Source: a bacterium
Lineage (GTDB): Bacteria > CSSED10-310 > JAJRTK01
Length of the DNA stretch: 6,245 bases
NCBI GenBank assembly: GCA_024278345.1
Contig: JAJRTK010000199.1
Coordinates: forward strand, 1-6,245
Direction of reading: 5' to 3'
The notes under the pieces are model-generated. The model saw only the letters and a list, made by a program, of their open reading frames with translations, was not told where the DNA came from and ran no database searches. Positions 5,838-6,245 of the stretch are shown here, one piece after another. Numbering within the stretch: the stretch's first letter is position 1; every line of letters begins with the position of its first letter. Both the position numbers and the translations under genes were made by a program.

Positions 5838-5925
5838 ACTCGGTCATCGGCTCGGTCACCGAATCCGGCCACGGCCCCAGGGCCACCGACCCTGAAACCC
5901 ATCGGTGGCGGCCTTCGGACCTCCG
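5838..5925. repeat. Degraded relative of the 3361-3501 element
   Basis: ACTCGGTCAT (5838-5847) and CCGGCCACGG (5875-5884) are the two halves of the left arm found at 3361-3384, here separated by 27 bases instead of 4. They are followed by a perfect 8-bp hairpin (GCCACCGA 5882-5889 with TCGGTGGC 5902-5909) and by CGGACCTCCG (5916-5925). That 10-mer also occurs at 3446-3455, spanning hairpin 2's end and the following spacer. The order of parts is preserved. Confidence 0.45.
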
Positions 5926-5969
5926 CCAGAAGCGCTGGTTTATGATCTTACCGTGAAAGTACACGCCTA

Positions 5970-6042
5970 CATGGAGGCCGGAAGGCCTCCATGCAAAAAA
6001 ATCGGGGAATGAGTTTGTGCGCAGGCCTTCCGGCCTGCGCAC
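5970..6042. repeat. Pair of strong hairpins with a shared apical core in opposite orientation
   Basis: Hairpin A: arms CATGGAGGCC (5970-5979) and 5984-5993, loop GGAA. Hairpin B: arms GTGCGCAGGCC (6017-6027) and 6032-6042, loop TTCC. Both stems are perfect. Read on the minus strand, B has the same 14-base apex AGGCCGGAAGGCCT as A, while the lower stems differ but still pair. An A7 run follows hairpin A. Arrangement and size recall the paired inverted units of REP-type extragenic palindromes. Confidence 0.6.
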
Positions 6043-6166
6043 GCTCTTGGCGGCGGAGACGTATTGGGGCATCCACGTAAAGCGGGACACTCCATGGATT
6101 GTGGCACTGCCGAGACCTATCAGATTCGGTTGACAACTTCACCGCTGGGGCGGGCCTCCTTCCCGG

Positions 6167-6209
6167 CTCCGTGCAGCCCGGAGGGCGCTACACCGGCAAG
6201 ATGCCGGTG
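6167..6209. repeat. Two adjacent hairpins about 25 bp apart near the right edge
   Basis: A weaker stem (CTCCG 6167-6171 with CGGAG 6179-6183) is followed by a perfect 8-bp stem CACCGGCA (6191-6198) and TGCCGGTG (6202-6209) with loop AGA. Spacer length (7) and centre-to-centre distance (about 25) match the array at 3405-3501. No gene is evident from 6043 to the window end. Confidence 0.5.
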
Positions 6210-6245
6210 CCACCGTTTCGGCGAAGAAAATTGTGAAGCAAAAAC

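Noticed and set aside
5473-5902. Overlapping open frames of about 100 codons on both strands right of the HPF-type gene
   Set aside because: No recognisable motif, no ribosome site, low-complexity composition, and one of them crosses the repeat at 5838-5925.
6130-6135. Plus-strand TTGACA as promoter of a gene beyond the right edge
   Set aside because: The expected -10 region is GC-rich (GGCCTC) and no gene start is visible before the window ends.

Overview
The window is GC-rich bacterial DNA. It carries three genes I trust and two long gene-free stretches full of small palindromes. The mix suggests an anaerobic member of the Desulfobacterota (former Deltaproteobacteria, for example a Syntrophobacter-like lineage): a xanthine dehydrogenase/aldehyde oxidoreductase family molybdoenzyme, a class A small heat-shock protein, and a ribosome hibernation factor fused to a cold-shock domain. 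That assignment rests on general resemblance only; there is no rRNA or marker gene to settle it.

Layout. (1) 39-3143, plus strand: a large molybdenum-cofactor subunit. Its first 185 or so residues are not the expected [2Fe-2S] module but an unrelated, receiver-like segment and a low-complexity linker, joined to the last remnant (CRCTGY) of the iron-sulfur domain. The frame is open to the left edge, so the gene may begin outside the window. (2) 3144-3832: no gene, but dense palindromes. These include a run of about 26-bp hairpin units and, around four of them, a 21-bp perfect inverted repeat flanked by an 11-bp direct repeat. This looks like a small non-autonomous mobile element (MITE-like). 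(3) 3833-4467: a promoter, a long leader with a Shine-Dalgarno-containing hairpin, and the hsp20 gene. (4) 4604-4637: a 26-bp perfect palindrome, probably the hsp20 terminator, lying between convergent genes. (5) 4665-5213, minus strand: the HPF/RaiA-cold-shock fusion. (6) 5214-6245: no gene I can support. It holds further palindromes, including a degraded relative of the 3361-3501 element and two hairpins sharing one apical core in opposite orientation.

The two small genes fit together as stress functions: a holdase chaperone and a ribosome-protection factor, convergently transcribed and probably sharing a terminator region. The molybdoenzyme gene has no visible functional link to them; its usual FAD and iron-sulfur partner subunits are not in the window. 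The most unusual signals are the broken or re-fused N-terminus of the molybdoenzyme, the MITE-like element with its internal hairpin array, and the structured hsp20 leader.
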